A stretch of 61,706 bases of DNA from Leucogyrophana mollusca (lineage: Eukaryota; Basidiomycota; Agaricomycetes; Boletales): positions 6,597 to 68,302 of the forward strand of contig MU266482.1 in NCBI GenBank assembly GCA_021014945.1. The letters are read 5' to 3'. Under the pieces are notes generated by a model that was not told the DNA's origin, did not search any database, and saw nothing but the letters and a program-made list of their open reading frames with translations. This document shows, in pieces, positions 1-12,232 of this stretch. A program made the translations under genes and the position numbers. The stretch's first letter is position 1; each line of letters begins with the position of its first letter.

Positions 1-114
1 TGTAGTAGCATTATCGGTTGTATACATTTAGTAGACTACTGGAACAACCGATAAGTTCTCTCACATACAAGCGAATGAAGTGAACCGCAAAGATTAACGA
101 CTCAGAATGAGCGC

Positions 115-161
115 GTCACGGTGTGTCACGGACGCGTCGCGTGACAGGTGTGAGACGTGAC
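115..161. promoter_or_regulatory. Cluster of GTCAC boxes upstream of the RRM gene
   Basis: Two direct GTCAC boxes lie at 115-119 and 125-129, exactly 10 bp apart. Two boxes in the opposite orientation (GTGAC) lie at 141-145 and 157-161. The cluster ends about 75 bp before the predicted start codon at 235. The same GTCAC-N5-GTCAC spacing recurs at 25,618-25,632 and 61,058-61,072. A role as a transcription factor site is inferred from position and repetition only. Confidence 0.4.
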
Positions 162-234
162 CGCAAATACGCGAAGCATTTTCTTTTTTGGTTTTTCAGG
201 CTGCTCTGTACCTTCACTCTCTATACCTCCTACA

Positions 235-1356
235 ATGTTCTCAAAAGCACTTTTGCAACAGTCCAGAGTTGTCTCTGCCTCGTTGAGAACTCGACTCTCC
301 TCCCCCGCAGTTCTCAGCCATGTCATGCCTCGGTCGTCAGTTACAGCCGCCGCCGCCGCCTTGCAAGGACACCGAACATTGTCAACCTCTATAATTCTGC
401 GTTACGAAGATGGAGGGTTCCAGTCACAACAAAGGGACAGAGGTTTCAGGAAGGAAGTTAAACCGAGCGGAACTGTCTTTGTTGGAAGTTTGCCCTATGC
501 TGTCGACGAGGAGGGTCTCCGAGAAGCATTTGGAGAGCTCGGCAAGGTCAAGCGGGTCACCATTGGTAGGCAGAAACGGTCTCACATCTAATTCACATCA
601 TACTCATGGCCTTACGCATCTAGGAACGACGCCGCAAGGTTTGAGCCGCGGTTTCGCTCATGTCGAGTTTGAGACTGTCGAAGACGCCGTCCGCGTCGTT
701 GAGTCTGATAAGGAGGACCCCATATATATCGGAGATAGAGATATCTTCTTGGATCATGCTGCAGAACGCACCAGACCTCCAGCTGTCCCTCATCACACGC
801 TCTTTGTTTCTCAATACCACGGAGAAGAGGAAGAGCTCAGGGCAGCCTTTGGTGAATTCGAAAATAGCATCATGGCCGTCCGGATGGGTGAGCCAGTGCC
901 TGCTAAGCATCCAATTATGTTTTTCTAATCCTTTGGCTATTAGCGACGAATCGAATTACTGGCGAAAGGAGTGGTAGTGTATTTGTTGAATTCCGGGATG
1001 TCGATACCGCTTCAAAAGCTCTAGAAACGCATAACGGCAGTGCGCTCGTGGCTGGCGGAGAGCTCAAGCTCGCATTCGCGAAGCCACCGAAATCGTTCTC
1101 TGGTGGTGACCTGAGGAGCGACCGGCCCCCGAGAGGTGACTTCGGTAGTGGAGGACGCGGAGGCGGCGGTGGATATGGCGGAGGACGCGGAGGTGGAGGA
1201 GGGTATGGTGGACGCGGCGGTGGAGGTGGAGGGCAGAGAAGAGACTTTGGCTCGAGGGATGATCGTGGTGGGCAACGCCAATCGAGAAGTTACGGGGATG
1301 ACTGGGGAGGATCAAAACGCTCGCAGAACTGGGCCAGGGATGGTGGCGATTCATAA
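235..1356 (+). CDS. Mitochondrial-type RNA-binding protein with two RRMs and a glycine-rich tail
   Basis: Three exons (235-565, 624-887, 944-1356) join in frame to 335 residues. The N-terminal 60 or so residues are rich in Arg, Ser, Leu and Ala and begin MFSKALLQQSR, a likely mitochondrial presequence. RRM1 starts at TVFVGSLPY (RNP2) and continues across intron 1 to the RNP1-like SRGFAHVEF. RRM2 runs from LFVSQY across intron 2 to RSGSVFVEF. The C-terminus is an RGG-type low-complexity tail of GGGG, GGY and RGG repeats, usual in RNA-binding proteins of the glycine-rich or nucleolin type. The likely role is RNA binding in mitochondria, in processing or stability of organelle transcripts. The RRM architecture is secure; the mitochondrial location is inferred from the presequence. 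The start is the first ATG that supplies the presequence. Long antisense frames over the tail are composition artefacts. Confidence 0.85.
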
Positions 1357-1597
1357 ACACTGCTCTTATTACATCTCCCTGTCATCTTCATTCTCTGTCG
1401 TCCCATCTTTAGCTATATAATCACACCTCTACGCGATAGTCAACGCGTCCTCTGCAACTACCCTATTTTAGAGCCATGATGGACATCATTCACTTGCGGA
1501 TCGACATTGCTCCTGTGGGATATTGTAAACCTGATCCTTCTCCATGTTTAGAATTTTGTAGGTTGCAAAGGCGGGACACCAATGAGTTTGGGATCAG

Positions 1598-3886
1598 TTA
1601 CACTTCACCTTCTTTCTCCCTCACCTCCCGAATTTCCACATCCTCCATAATTCTACGTCGTTGCACAGTCCTTCCACCTTTACTCTCCCAAACTCCCCCA
1701 GTAACCCCACCCTTCTCAAAGATATGATCGACGTCCTCGAGTTCCAGACCTTTGGTCTCCGGGAAGAACAAGTACACGATGGGCACCCAAATCGCGTTAA
1801 ACACCGCGAAAATGATAAAGACGCGCCAGCCGATGTTGGCGATGGCAGGAGGGGTTATCTGGACTGTTAGTGCATGACATCAACAATGGATGCGGTAACG
1901 TAAACAGGAGTGATAGATCACTGACCTACTGTGAAAACACACAGCCAGTTGATGAAGGATGAAATCGAAGAGCCGCGTGCTCGTATCCTTGTTGTGCTAA
2001 TCTGAAGGCGGACGAGGGATAAGACGCTTGTCGTCACTATCAAAAGCCTCACATACCTCAGCCGGATACAACCATGGCTACAAGTAAAGGGTTCGTCAGG
2101 GGCTATCGGGTGCGAAAAGGGGATACTCACGATAGGCAAAAATCCTATGCCAAGGAATATCTGGAAAATGAAGACCATCGCAGTGGCACCATAGGCCGCA
2201 GGCTTGCTACCCGTAGATAGTAAGACCGCAGCAAGAATGAAACAGATCGACAGTCCACTGGCAGATGTCATCAAGAGGGCACGCCGACCATAGCGGTCAA
2301 CAGTCTGTGGCGGCAGATTCGTTCAACAGGTCTTTTGGAGCCCCTCGAAGACTAGTGAGGGCTCACCCAGAGAGGAATAAAAGAAGCAACCATGTATGTG
2401 ATGGCTGTACAGCCGCCGAGGATGAGAGATAGGTCTCGAGACAGGCCCATGGTGTCCTGGTATACAATTGGCGCGAGGTAACTGTTCTGTGTGAATATAA
2501 CACAGCGGCTACGGTTGGTACGGACTCACTTGATCATGTTGGCCCTGTGAACACGGATTTAACGAGGTACGCCCAATCCGTAGCCAGGTGCTTACCCAGT
2601 AAACTGCTGCATGATATTCACGCCAGCGCACAGACAGATCCTGCGGAAATTGCCAAGAGGCCCGCCTTGAAGCAGTTCTCTGTATCTGAACACACCTGGT
2701 ATTGACATACTCCACCGTTGAGCGATTTGTGTCATAGGCAAGGGGAGCAAATCACCTCCGGCACTTTCCTGAGCTAGCGAGACTTCAATCTCTTTCAGTT
2801 TCTCGACTACATCAGGATGGTCAACCGAATCACGATCTTCTAGCTGTGCGAGCACTCTTGCGCCCTCTTCGGCACGGCCATGGGCTATCAACCACCTGGG
2901 AGAATCGGGGAGGACCATTCCTTGGAGTAACAAACAGAGGGCAAACACAGCTTGGAATCCTAGTGAAACGCATCAAAGGTTTCTGTGTAGTTGAGGCAAC
3001 GTCCGTAGACATACCAATAGGCAACCTCCACTGAACGGGCCCATCGACGAACGACAGACCATAGTCCAGCCAGTATGCCTTCAAGTTGAGGTGAATAAAC
3101 CGGTCGCCGAGCACTGGGTGAGTGAGCTTACTATCACAAGGCCAACAATAGTTATAGTAGAGTTCAAGCACACCAAAGTGCCTCGAATATGGCCCCCGCA
3201 CGTCTCCGATTGATAAACGGGGATCGAAGATGAGTTAAAACCATTGCCCTTTTCATAGAAGTCAGATATCAGTTAGGATAGCGTCGGTGTTGACAAAATA
3301 CCTACTATTCCAGTAACAATACGGCCAACGTAAAGTTGGGCGCGCGTCGTTGAACTCGTGAGGATGGCTGTTCCCACAAGCATCGTTGCAGCACCAAGCA
3401 TGATCATACGCTTCCGACCAATGGCTTCACCAAAGAAAAATACGATCAAGCTCCCAAATGCACAACCAATGTCCTATTGAAGCGCGTTAACGCCTATGTA
3501 GCTGAGCAATAACTGCTTTGACGCTCACGTAAATAGCAACCTACGGTAAGCCGCATGATCAGAAACGCGATTGACAAGAAAACCTCAGGCGTACAATGAG
3601 GCCTTGGGTGGTTGGATCTGGTTCACCAAAGTCCATACCGAACTGGTTGTTTGCCCCAATCTGCCAATAAAGCCCCAAGGTGAGTTAATTGACTATGGTT
3701 TCAAGCCTCAGCGACAGCGCACAATGCCGGACATAACACCTTGGTCATAGCCCAGGAGAAGGAAACCCTGACAGCAGCATGCTAAGTTCTGACATGAGTG
3801 AAGGAGCATGGCGCGACGGAGCGCTCGGAAAGCTCACCAGTGATGGCCCATACGAGGTATTTGCCTCTAAGAGATACAGTCCACAT
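1598..3886 (-). CDS. MFS sugar porter (hexose/pentose-type transporter)
   Basis: An intron-rich gene on the minus strand. Reading from the start at 3886, the exons give MWTVSLRGKYLVWAIT, then GFLLLGYDQGVMSG (TM1), NNQFGMDF, the VAIYDIGC stretch, GEAIGRKRM (sugar porter signature), GNGFNSSSIPVYQSE, AYWLDYG, LPDSPRWL (the PESPR-type motif before the central loop), MQQFTG, YLAPIVY, VDRYGRR, PWLYPAE and the C-terminal PETKGLELEDVD. These are the hallmarks of the fungal sugar porter family with 12 membrane helices, so it should act in the plasma membrane and import a monosaccharide. It is divergently transcribed from an L-rhamnonate dehydratase gene 636 bp away, so L-rhamnose or a related sugar is the obvious candidate substrate; this is inference. 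One exon is only 12 nt long (3529-3540). The stop lies at 1598. Confidence 0.88.
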
Positions 3887-4521
3887 AGCGTCTGGAGTGA
3901 TACGAATCACAGAAGAGAAGATGTTATTTGGACCGGGAAAAGGCCGTCACTGCGCACTCCGAGAATCGCACCGGTATATCTCAGAAGGTACGCGTCAAAT
4001 GACCTGTAAATATGAGCGTGCTCCAAGCGCAAGGGCATGATCTGAATCATGGCGGCCCGGTGAGGAGTGGTGCAGGGCACATTCCAAAAGAGCTTCGACG
4101 AAATCTCCAGGACGACAACGGTCCTTTGGCTATGGAAAAGAGCAAGTCTGACCGGCAGCTGGCCATAGCACAAAAACAATATTGCCCATCGACGACATGG
4201 TCCTGGTCCGATACTGATCAAGTTCTGGAGCCGCTATGCCGTTTGTAAAGTTTGAAGGACCGCTGAGGTCCAAACAGCGCGAAATTGAAGCGAATGCTCC
4301 CGGGTCGGTCCGCTTGCACTCGATCTGTCATGAGGTCCATTCAATTCGCTCAGAACAAGCTTCATGCTGCTTCATGTCTCACAGGCTCGAAGCTATCCTA
4401 ACTCGGCGTAACAGGAGCACACGATTTAGTGTATCTCTCATCGCGTGATCTGCCCCTCTCAACGTTCTTCCCTGATCTCACCAAGCCAACTACTGATCGT
4501 TGAATTATTACTGGCTTTAGA
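3887..4521. promoter_or_regulatory. Shared upstream region of the sugar porter and L-rhamnonate dehydratase genes
   Basis: This 635-bp stretch separates the start codons of two divergent genes (3886 on minus, 4522 on plus). I see no credible gene in it; the short open frames match no motif. It must carry the promoters of both genes and could co-regulate them. No specific operator was recognised. Confidence 0.5.
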
Positions 4522-6052
4522 ATGTCGGCGGGGGTGTTTCCGACCATCACTGCTGTGAAGACATATCTTGTTGCAGGTGTACGGGTCAAACGCTCAAATA
4601 TGTCATTAGGACTCACCTTTTTCTATGACCACAGGAAGGAGATGGTGCAGACTATCATGCACAGACCCGTGGTCATTGGATCATCGACAGTCCAATAGCC
4701 AATCCGATGTGCGTTTGCGTCCATAGCAAGGCATAAATACGCTCTCAGTGCGTTTCAGGTCGCGGTATTCTGAATACAAATCATCTCGAGTTCAATGGGG
4801 CATCAACGTCCTGGGCACGTTTTGTGTCGAACTACACGCGTCGGATGGTACAACGGGGTGCGTGGTGGTAGCTTAGGGAGAAGGCAAACCCGAATCATAT
4901 CTTCTGACAGATTCGCGACCGGCCTTGGGGGGCCTCCTGCTTGTTGGATTGTCCAGCAGCACTTTAAACGCTTTCTTCTCGGTGCCGACCCGCGCGACAC
5001 GAACATGCTGTGGGATCAGATGTATCGCTCTTCGCTATTCTATGGACGTAAAGGTCTCCCGATCGCGGTCATATCTTGCGTTGACCTTGCTATATGGGAC
5101 TTGCTTGGGAAAATTCGGGGTGAACCAGTTTACAAGCTAATTGGTGGGAGGACCAAAGAATACCTGAGTCTGTACTCCACTGGTCCGCTGCCTGCCGAAG
5201 CGAAAAGACTTGGGTTCTGGGGAGGTAAAGTCCCGCTACCATACGGTCCCGATGAGGTGGACGGCTTGCGGAAGAACTACGAGTTCCTTGCGGAACACCG
5301 CCAGAAAATCGGTCCTGATTTTCCGCTCATGGTACGTCACGAACCCAGGGTATGCCTTGTACGCACTGACGCGTCGTGGCAGGTGGACTGCTACATGAGC
5401 TTGACCGTTCAGTACGCTATCGAATTAGCGACGAAGTGTCTTCCATTGAATATCAATTGGTGGGAAGAAGTCTTGCACCCTGATGACGAAGACGGATTCA
5501 AGCAACTGAAGGCTGCACTTCCCCAGATCAAATGGACTACTGGCGAAGTGAGTTGTTCCATGCTTTATCGGTATTATCAGGCTAACCAATGTCCAACCCC
5601 CAGCACGAATACACGCGATATGGGTTCCGCAAGCTTCTAGAGACCCGGTCGATTGATATCCTTCAGCCGGACGTGACCTGGGTGGGCGGACTCACGGAAC
5701 TTCTCAAGATCAGCGCACACGCAGCCGCATATGACATACCAGTTGTTCCACATGCCTCGAGCTGCTACAGCTACCACTTCGCTCTGAGTCAGATCAACAC
5801 TCCCTTTGCAGAGGTATGCTACTGTTAAGCGCGCTGCGCTGCAAATAGGTGCTAACAGACTTGTATCAGATCGTCTGTAACGCGCCAGACGGAAAGTCGG
5901 TGCAGCCCAGCTTCGGCAAGCTCTTTTTGAACGAGCCCATTCCGCGCGATGGGAGGATTGAAGTTTCTGACCTTGACGGCCCCGGCTTTGGACTGAAGCT
6001 CAATCCAGATGTTAGACTGATTGATGCGGAGAAGGTATTGACTTTGGGGTGA
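4522..6052 (+). CDS. LRA3: L-rhamnonate dehydratase (enolase superfamily)
   Basis: It should dehydrate L-rhamnonate to 2-keto-3-deoxy-L-rhamnonate in the non-phosphorylated fungal L-rhamnose pathway. Exon 1 (4522-4578) encodes MSAGVFPTITAVKTYLVAG. Exon 2 (from 4635) gives DYHAQTRGHWIIDSPIANPM with the substrate-binding His. The next exons give WGINVLGTFCVE, LWDQMYR, ISCVDLAIWDLLGK and GGKVPLPYGP. Metal and catalytic residues are present in order: Asp in LMVDCYM, Glu in WWEEVL, Glu-His in TTGEHEY, Asp in LQPDVTW, His in VVPHASS and Glu in PFAE. The C-terminus is VSDLDGPGFGLKLNPD. This order matches bacterial RhmD and fungal Lra3 rather than other acid-sugar dehydratases. The gene is divergent from the sugar porter and ends 232 bp before PEX1. 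The exact substrate cannot be proved from sequence. Confidence 0.87.
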
Positions 6053-6284
6053 CAATGTACACCAACGGAACGCATGATATGTACAGATGAATGCAAATGA
6101 ATCTGTCTCTGCCAGGATGTTACCGAACATGGCGCTGCAGGTATCATGAAAGTTTGAGCGTTGATACCTGGTATCTAATAGTTGTTTATTATGGTGTTCA
6201 TGTTGTACAATAACTCCATTCTTCACATCGCCAAATCGAAGGTTGGTGAAAAGGCGAAATAGACGCCCAGAGTGACCTGCTGCC

Positions 6285-9200
6285 ATGCCACGACGAGCTC
6301 GTATCCACTTTGTGTCGCTCAAATCGTCCCTTGTAAATCTCCCGATATCAATATACGGTCCTCTCCTCGAACGCTCCATAGTAAGCCCACACTGACCCCA
6401 CCTAGCCATCCACTGACCTCCAGCCCAGCGGCCTCAATCCCTTGCGGTCCACCTCAGACTGAATGCATCCATTGAAGCCTATGTTGGATGGACAGGGATG
6501 GCGTCCGCGTCATCTCTCGCCCATTTCAACTCGTCCAACACGGAGGAGACTGTTGAGATAGACCCGCAGTACGCGCAAGGCCTCGGCTTCAACCAAGGAG
6601 ACCTCGTGCGTCTGCCAATCCCGCTATGACTCGGATAGAGACTGAACGCACTCTTCAGGTCGAGATTGGACTGCTACACGATCTGGCGTTTGCCTCGTCC
6701 GTCGCGACAGAGCCAGTCACTCCAGATGACTGGGAGATCATCGTAAGCCCGCTCTTCTCCCAGGTGTTCCGTCCTCATTTGCCAGCAGGAGATCCACGCG
6801 TCACATGTCGAGTCGACGCTCCTCTCTCAAGTACGCGTCGCAAAAATTGGGCAGGAGATCAATGTATGGGTCTTAGGCAGGACACGCGTCCGCCTAAAAG
6901 TCGGTGAGTGATCAGTTCTGGATTCTGTTGGGCGTGTAGTGTTCTGACACAACCACTCAAGTCTCTCTCGACCCGCAATCTAAGAGCAACGCTCTTCTTC
7001 TTACGACAGATACCGAAGTCAGCATCGCTCCCAAAACCAGGCAGAAAGGGAACCCCCGTTCTTCGCAGTCTGTCTCTGCCACGACCCCAAATTCCGTATC
7101 TAGCCCCACAAAAGACTTAGAAGCTACACCCGTGACCAAAAACAACTACCCACCACACATCCTCCGCGTCCTCCCCTCCCGTATCTTACCCTCCCGTCTC
7201 CACGCCTCGCCCACTAAAACCGAAACCATCGTATATGTCGCGCCACACACGCTCTCCCTCCTCACTGGCTCGAGCTACCCTCTTCCGCCCGGTTTCAAGG
7301 ACGAGTTCTTCCGCGCATCTTATCGCTATCTAATCCCCCCGGCTAACCCGACTGAAGCATCCAAACCAACTGCGCCTGAACCTGAGGCCGAACCTCGGGT
7401 GTTGACTCCAGGCGTGAAGGGTGCGGAGAAGAATGAAGTAAAAGACATGTTCTGGATTGGGACCTCCTGTCTCGTTTTAGAGAGCCACGTCGTATTTACG
7501 AAGGAGGTGCCGGGTGTAGGGGACTGGGATCTAATCCGTGCTCAGTGCGCTCTTTCATGACTTGCTTCGCATGAAGTCTTACTTTCTCTGTTATGTTATA
7601 GAGTGGCAGCGACCGGAGAGCACAAGACCGCCTCCGACCTTGGACTGCTGGCTAACGATGCTGTCAACCTGTCTCCGACGTACGTGTCATTGTCAGTCCT
7701 GACTGACCCAGACTTGAGCCCCTCGTGTTGCGCAGTAATCCACCGACTGACACAAAGACATCCGTCAAGGAAGACGCCCCCCCGGAAGGTGCAAACGCCA
7801 CACCTAAGCCAGGCGATACGGATGCCCCTTTGGTAGGTGTAGACGACATCCTGAAGAAATGCACCGATATCTGCATCGCCAACTATTCGCTACATGCACA
7901 AAAGGACTTCGTCCTCGGTGGTATGTTCGTCGCACCCTTTATTCGTCCTCGTAGGTCCTAACACTGCCGCTGGACACTTTTCTCACTGTGCCCTCCCAAA
8001 CCTTCTATCGCCCAAAGTCCCCGCGCTCCTTATAACAGGTCGCCCGGGCATGGGGAAGACTTCTGTCGCCCGTGCAGTCGCCCAAGCCCTCGAGAGAGAC
8101 ACGCGGACGTATGCTTGTGTGTACTCTATCTTCTCGGTCATTCGCGAATCTATCCAGCTAACCTTCTCCCATACCCAGCTATACACTACGTCGACCTCGC
8201 ACAATACGCATCCGCCCCTGTCAAGACACTATATGCGCTCTTCCGCTACTGGTTCCAGAAAGCAGCATGGCACTGCCCCGCTGTGCTCGTATTTGATAAT
8301 TTAGACCGTGTATGTCCACCTGAGGTCGAGGTGAGTGTGGCAGGGACAATTCGTCCCTTTGCTGACTTCCTTCCTCTCTCCAAATTAGCACGCAGACTCC
8401 TTTCGCACTCGACATATCACCGAGCTCTTCATCACGCTCTATGCTCCAACTGCGCGACTCGGCCCGCCTAACTTCAGGGGTATAGTTCTCCTGGCTACCG
8501 CGGAGTCCTCCGCGAGCGTGCACCCTCTTCTGAACGTGAAGCATGTGTTCCAGGAGGAGATTCCGGTAGTGGCACCGGGCAGGGAAGTTCGTAAGGAAGT
8601 GAGTGTGTCTTGTGCTTGCTCTTTCATTATATTCTGTCATCGCCAATCCTCGAGCTACGGGCGTCAGGTGAGACAAGGAAGAAGAACACAAACTTATGCT
8701 TCTCGCAGATCCTTGCGTCTTTGGTGTCCCAACGCCTCGCCACTGCGCGTAACCTCCGTGTCGATGTCGCGTCTCCCCCCAACTACTCATCTATCGCCAC
8801 GCAGTGCGAGGGTTATTCTCCTGTTGACCTGAAGGATTTGGTTGGTAGGGCGGTGGGGGAAGCTGTGAGTAGGGCGGTAGAAAGCGAGGTGCGTCCGGTT
8901 CGCTTTGCGGTGCAGCAAGCGTGTACTGATAGTCGCTGGGATGGTGAAGGCCGTAGAGACAGAAACGGTAACGCTCTCCGCAGCGGACTTTGCTGCAGCT
9001 CAGGTCGACTTCGTCCCGCTATCCTTAAGGGACGTGCCTCTACAGAAATCGGAGGTTGAGTGGGCTGACATTGGAGGTACGTTTCATGCCGTGTTTTGGC
9101 TAGGATGGTTTGGGGTGTTCAGTCGGGGAGGACCTCCCCCCGTTAATGAACGCTTGCCTTGATTATTGCCCTTCATCCGAGGTGATCGGTCGGCGCTCAA

Positions 9201-10882
9201 ACATTCTGTCAGGACTACGAACAACAAAACGCATCCTTCGCGAAACCCTCGAGTGGCCGACAAAGTACGCGCCTATATTCAAGCAGTCGCCATTACGCCT
9301 GCGATCAGGGTACGTCTGCCTCCCATCTGAAGCATCAATTACTGCGTATATATAGTATTCGGAACATTATCACTGATGGATGCGATTAAACGCATGAACT
9401 GAATCACCCAACAGTCTCCTTTTATATGGCTATCCCGGGTGCGGGAAAACACTGTTAGCCTCAGCCGTTGCGAAGGAATGTGGCCTCAATTTTATCAGCG
9501 TCAAAGGGCCAGAATTGTTGAATAAGTATATTGGAGCCAGTGAGAAGTCTGTGAGTGTGCCCCTGCTGTTTAATTTGTGGTTCGAGGGACTGAAATATGA
9601 ATGGTGTAGGTTCGAGATATATTCGATAGGGCAAGTGCAGCTAAGCCGTGTGTGCTGTTCTTTGACGAGTTTGACTCGATTGCTCCGAAACGGTATGCAC
9701 TGCACCTTCTTTCACCCTTGCACCCACCCACCCCTACACCCCCTCTCACTTGTTCGCTCCCTCACCTGCTATCCTTTATTTGCGTACCGGCTGACCACGC
9801 AACACACTGGTTTCGATCACAGTGGTCACGACAGCACAGGCGTCACAGACCGAGTCGTGAACCAAATGTTAACCCAGATGGACGGGGCGGAAGGTTTGGA
9901 TGGGGTATACGTCCTCGCTGCTACTAGGTACACTCTCTCACCCTTGCGTACACTGATAAACCTGACCAGCTCCAACTTCAAAGCCGACCTGACCTCATCG
10001 ACTCGGCACTTCTCCGACCTGGGCGGCTCGACAAGTCCATCCTGTGTGATATGCCAGACTTGGAGGACAGGAAGGATGTGAGTATCGTCCACGCCACCTC
10101 CGAATTCATTGTAGCCCCCTTTTCCACACCCATTCTGAGCTCACCTCCTCACAGATCCTCCTCGCCGTCTCCCGGAAAGTGAGTTTCGGTCCCTCTGTCG
10201 ACCTGGATGAAATCGCGCGCTTGACAACTGGGTTCTCCGGCGCGGACCTCCAAGCGCTCGTGTACAACGCACATCTTGAGGTGGTGCATTCTTCCATCGG
10301 CGCCCTCTCCAGCACGAAAGTCGAAGACGGCAAGGCTACAGGTAGTGGGGAAGATGAGAAGCCAATTCAGTACGTGATATTAGGCGGTCCTCCTGGGCAG
10401 TCCAAGGCTCTGTCAAGAGCTGAGGAGTCCAAGATCCAGGAGCGGGTGAGTTCTTTTGAATCTTGCGCCATTGTGTGGCACTGACCGTACCGCGCCAATC
10501 AACAGCTACAACGGATCAGAGCGTCCACTAGAGCCTCAAGCACTGAGAACAAAAAGGCGGTAGTTGTGCCAAAAAAGGCATGCAGCACTCTTCATTATGA
10601 CGTTTGCGTTGTGTCGAACTCTGATCTATGTGCGCCATAGCACGAAATCACCCAAACCGACCTCCTCAAGGTCCTTGAGACGACACGCCCTAGTGTATCG
10701 AGAGAAGAGCGGGAAAGGCTGGGTAGAATGTACGTGACTGTTTCTGAGTCGCTAGATCTCGCGCAAAAACAAACATTGACGACCACAACAGATACAGCGC
10801 TTTCGTATCCGATCGAAGTAGTGATTCGAAGACGAGGTTCCCCGCTCCAAGCGGTGTGGGAAGTCGGTCGTCGCTTGGGTAA
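6285..10882 (+). CDS. PEX1: Peroxisomal biogenesis AAA+ ATPase PEX1
   Basis: With PEX6 this ATPase forms the hexameric motor that extracts the ubiquitinated import receptor PEX5 from the peroxisomal membrane. Exon 1 (6285-6380) gives [17 protein letters not shown], and the next exon [10 protein letters not shown], both typical of the PEX1 N-domain. AAA domain D1 has Walker [10 protein letters not shown] near 8040 and a weak Walker B (VLVFDNLD), as usual for the less active first ring. D2 has Walker [12 protein letters not shown] near 9430, [14 protein letters not shown], Walker [15 protein letters not shown] and the second region of homology [18 protein letters not shown] near 9980. After D2 come [16 protein letters not shown] and a tail ending at the TAA at 10,880-10,882. 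The gene is cut by many short introns, so raw frames look fragmented. I saw no break that splicing cannot explain. Confidence 0.92.
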
Positions 10883-11796
10883 CCGTTTGACTGTGACGAC
10901 TCAAACTGTTTCTTCCTGTCCTTCTATACTCTTGCTATTGATTTTCGCGCTATTACGCACCCAACTCATGCAGAGACACACCCCGACTTAGATCCATCTA
11001 ATGCCTTTGAATCACCTCAACGTTGGTATTTTGACTCATCCGGGACCAAGTATTCATGCCAAATGTTGACCTAACTTGCGCACACATGCACATGTTGATA
11101 CAACATGATTGGAGACGATAGGGTGACGCACACTGCCTCCACGCGACAATGGCCAGGCCATACCAGACAGTACCCACCTGCTGCCGAAGCTATGCGCCTG
11201 TCACCAAGCCCCAATCACTCTGGTATCAGCTACCAATGATGTATCCATCATTGCGTCCACAGCTCTCGTCGAGGTAAGTACCATAATTCCCACATCAATA
11301 GCAGGTAAGCATTCGGATACTTGCCAATACTTCCTGTTCATCTACATTGATTCATGCTCCAACAGAGGCTCCACGGCCTACCCCAAAATGCACCCAATGG
11401 CTACTTCAGGACGACCAAAGCATGCCAATCTCGATTATGGGAGGCAATTGCCTGGTTTGGGAACAAAATGATATAGATGTCGAGGTTCACTGTCAAAAGC
11501 AGCCGGATTATCCCTCGCGACGCTTGCCAGTTGAGGTCTTTATCATCCGCAGTGATACGGATATTGACAGTCGTATCATGGTGGCAATTGTCGCTGGCAG
11601 GGCCCGGGCATGGTCGATTCATCATCAGGTGCGACCTTCTTAGTCTGCTGAGCACCAAGTCCCCACAGGAAGGTATAAAAGCAGTTCATTAGCTTTACCT
11701 TCGCATACCGTTCTGCCATTGCCACGACGATTTCTCGTTCGGCTCCAGCGAGTAGTCAATTCCCACTGGTTGATTTGCCACTCGAGGGGTAACAAA
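10883..11796. other. Intergenic stretch, no gene recognised
   Basis: The short frames on both strands (11,347-11,643 plus; 11,401-11,658 minus) overlap each other antisense and carry no motif. The last part presumably holds the promoter of the secreted protein gene that starts at 11,797. Confidence 0.5.
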
Positions 11797-12232
11797 ATGT
11801 TATTATCCAAGACTAGCACCACTCTCTCGATAGTAGTTCTTACAGCCGTCGCTGGCCTTGTCAGCGCGAGTTGTAAGCACGCTGGACTACCCCGTTCAGA
11901 TCAGGCTGAGTGGGTGGCCTATGTACACAAGGAGAAAAATTGGTGTCGATTTCTCAGAGTTGTCAAGTTTTCGTTCTCATCGCTGACCCTGGTATTGTCG
12001 CAGTTCACGAGCCTCACAGCACTGGAGTGGACAGCTCGGTCGCAACCCTGGGCAGTCTCTGATTTCCAAGTGTCATTCATTCAACAGCACATTGAGCAAT
12101 CACCTCGAATCGTTGGTCTTCACTGCCAATGTCGACGACATAGTGCTGCTGCTCTATAGTGATGCACACTGCCAAGACGATATTTATTTCGGTTCGAATC
12201 GTTATACGCCTCCAACTGATTGTTTAGCCTGA
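11797..12232 (+). CDS. Small secreted protein (SSP family, divergent member)
   Basis: Two exons (11,797-11,942 and 12,004-12,232; 61-nt intron) join to 124 residues. A signal peptide (MLLSKTSTTLSIVVLTAVAG, cleavage near VSAS/C) is followed by a Cys, a Trp, a Cys five residues before HWSGQL, then KCHSFNSTLSNHL and LLLYSDAHC. The same pattern occurs in four other genes here (23,690, 28,998, 45,503 and 57,276), which I treat as one family. This member is the most divergent and appears to lack their intron after the LYSD motif; the raw frame shifts at the first intron, which hides the homology. The function is unknown; cell-wall or extracellular location is inferred from the signal peptide. It lies 0.6 kb outside the left duplication arm and points towards it. 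Confidence 0.65.

Noticed and set aside
1021..1420. Long frames on several strands over the glycine-rich region
   Set aside because: They are products of the GGN-repeat composition of the RRM gene tail.
5852..6409. 185-codon minus-strand frame over the LRA3 end and PEX1 start
   Set aside because: It overlaps conserved coding exons on the other strand and has no recognisable content.
8221..8790. 189-codon minus-strand frame
   Set aside because: It is antisense to PEX1 exons and introns; no motif.
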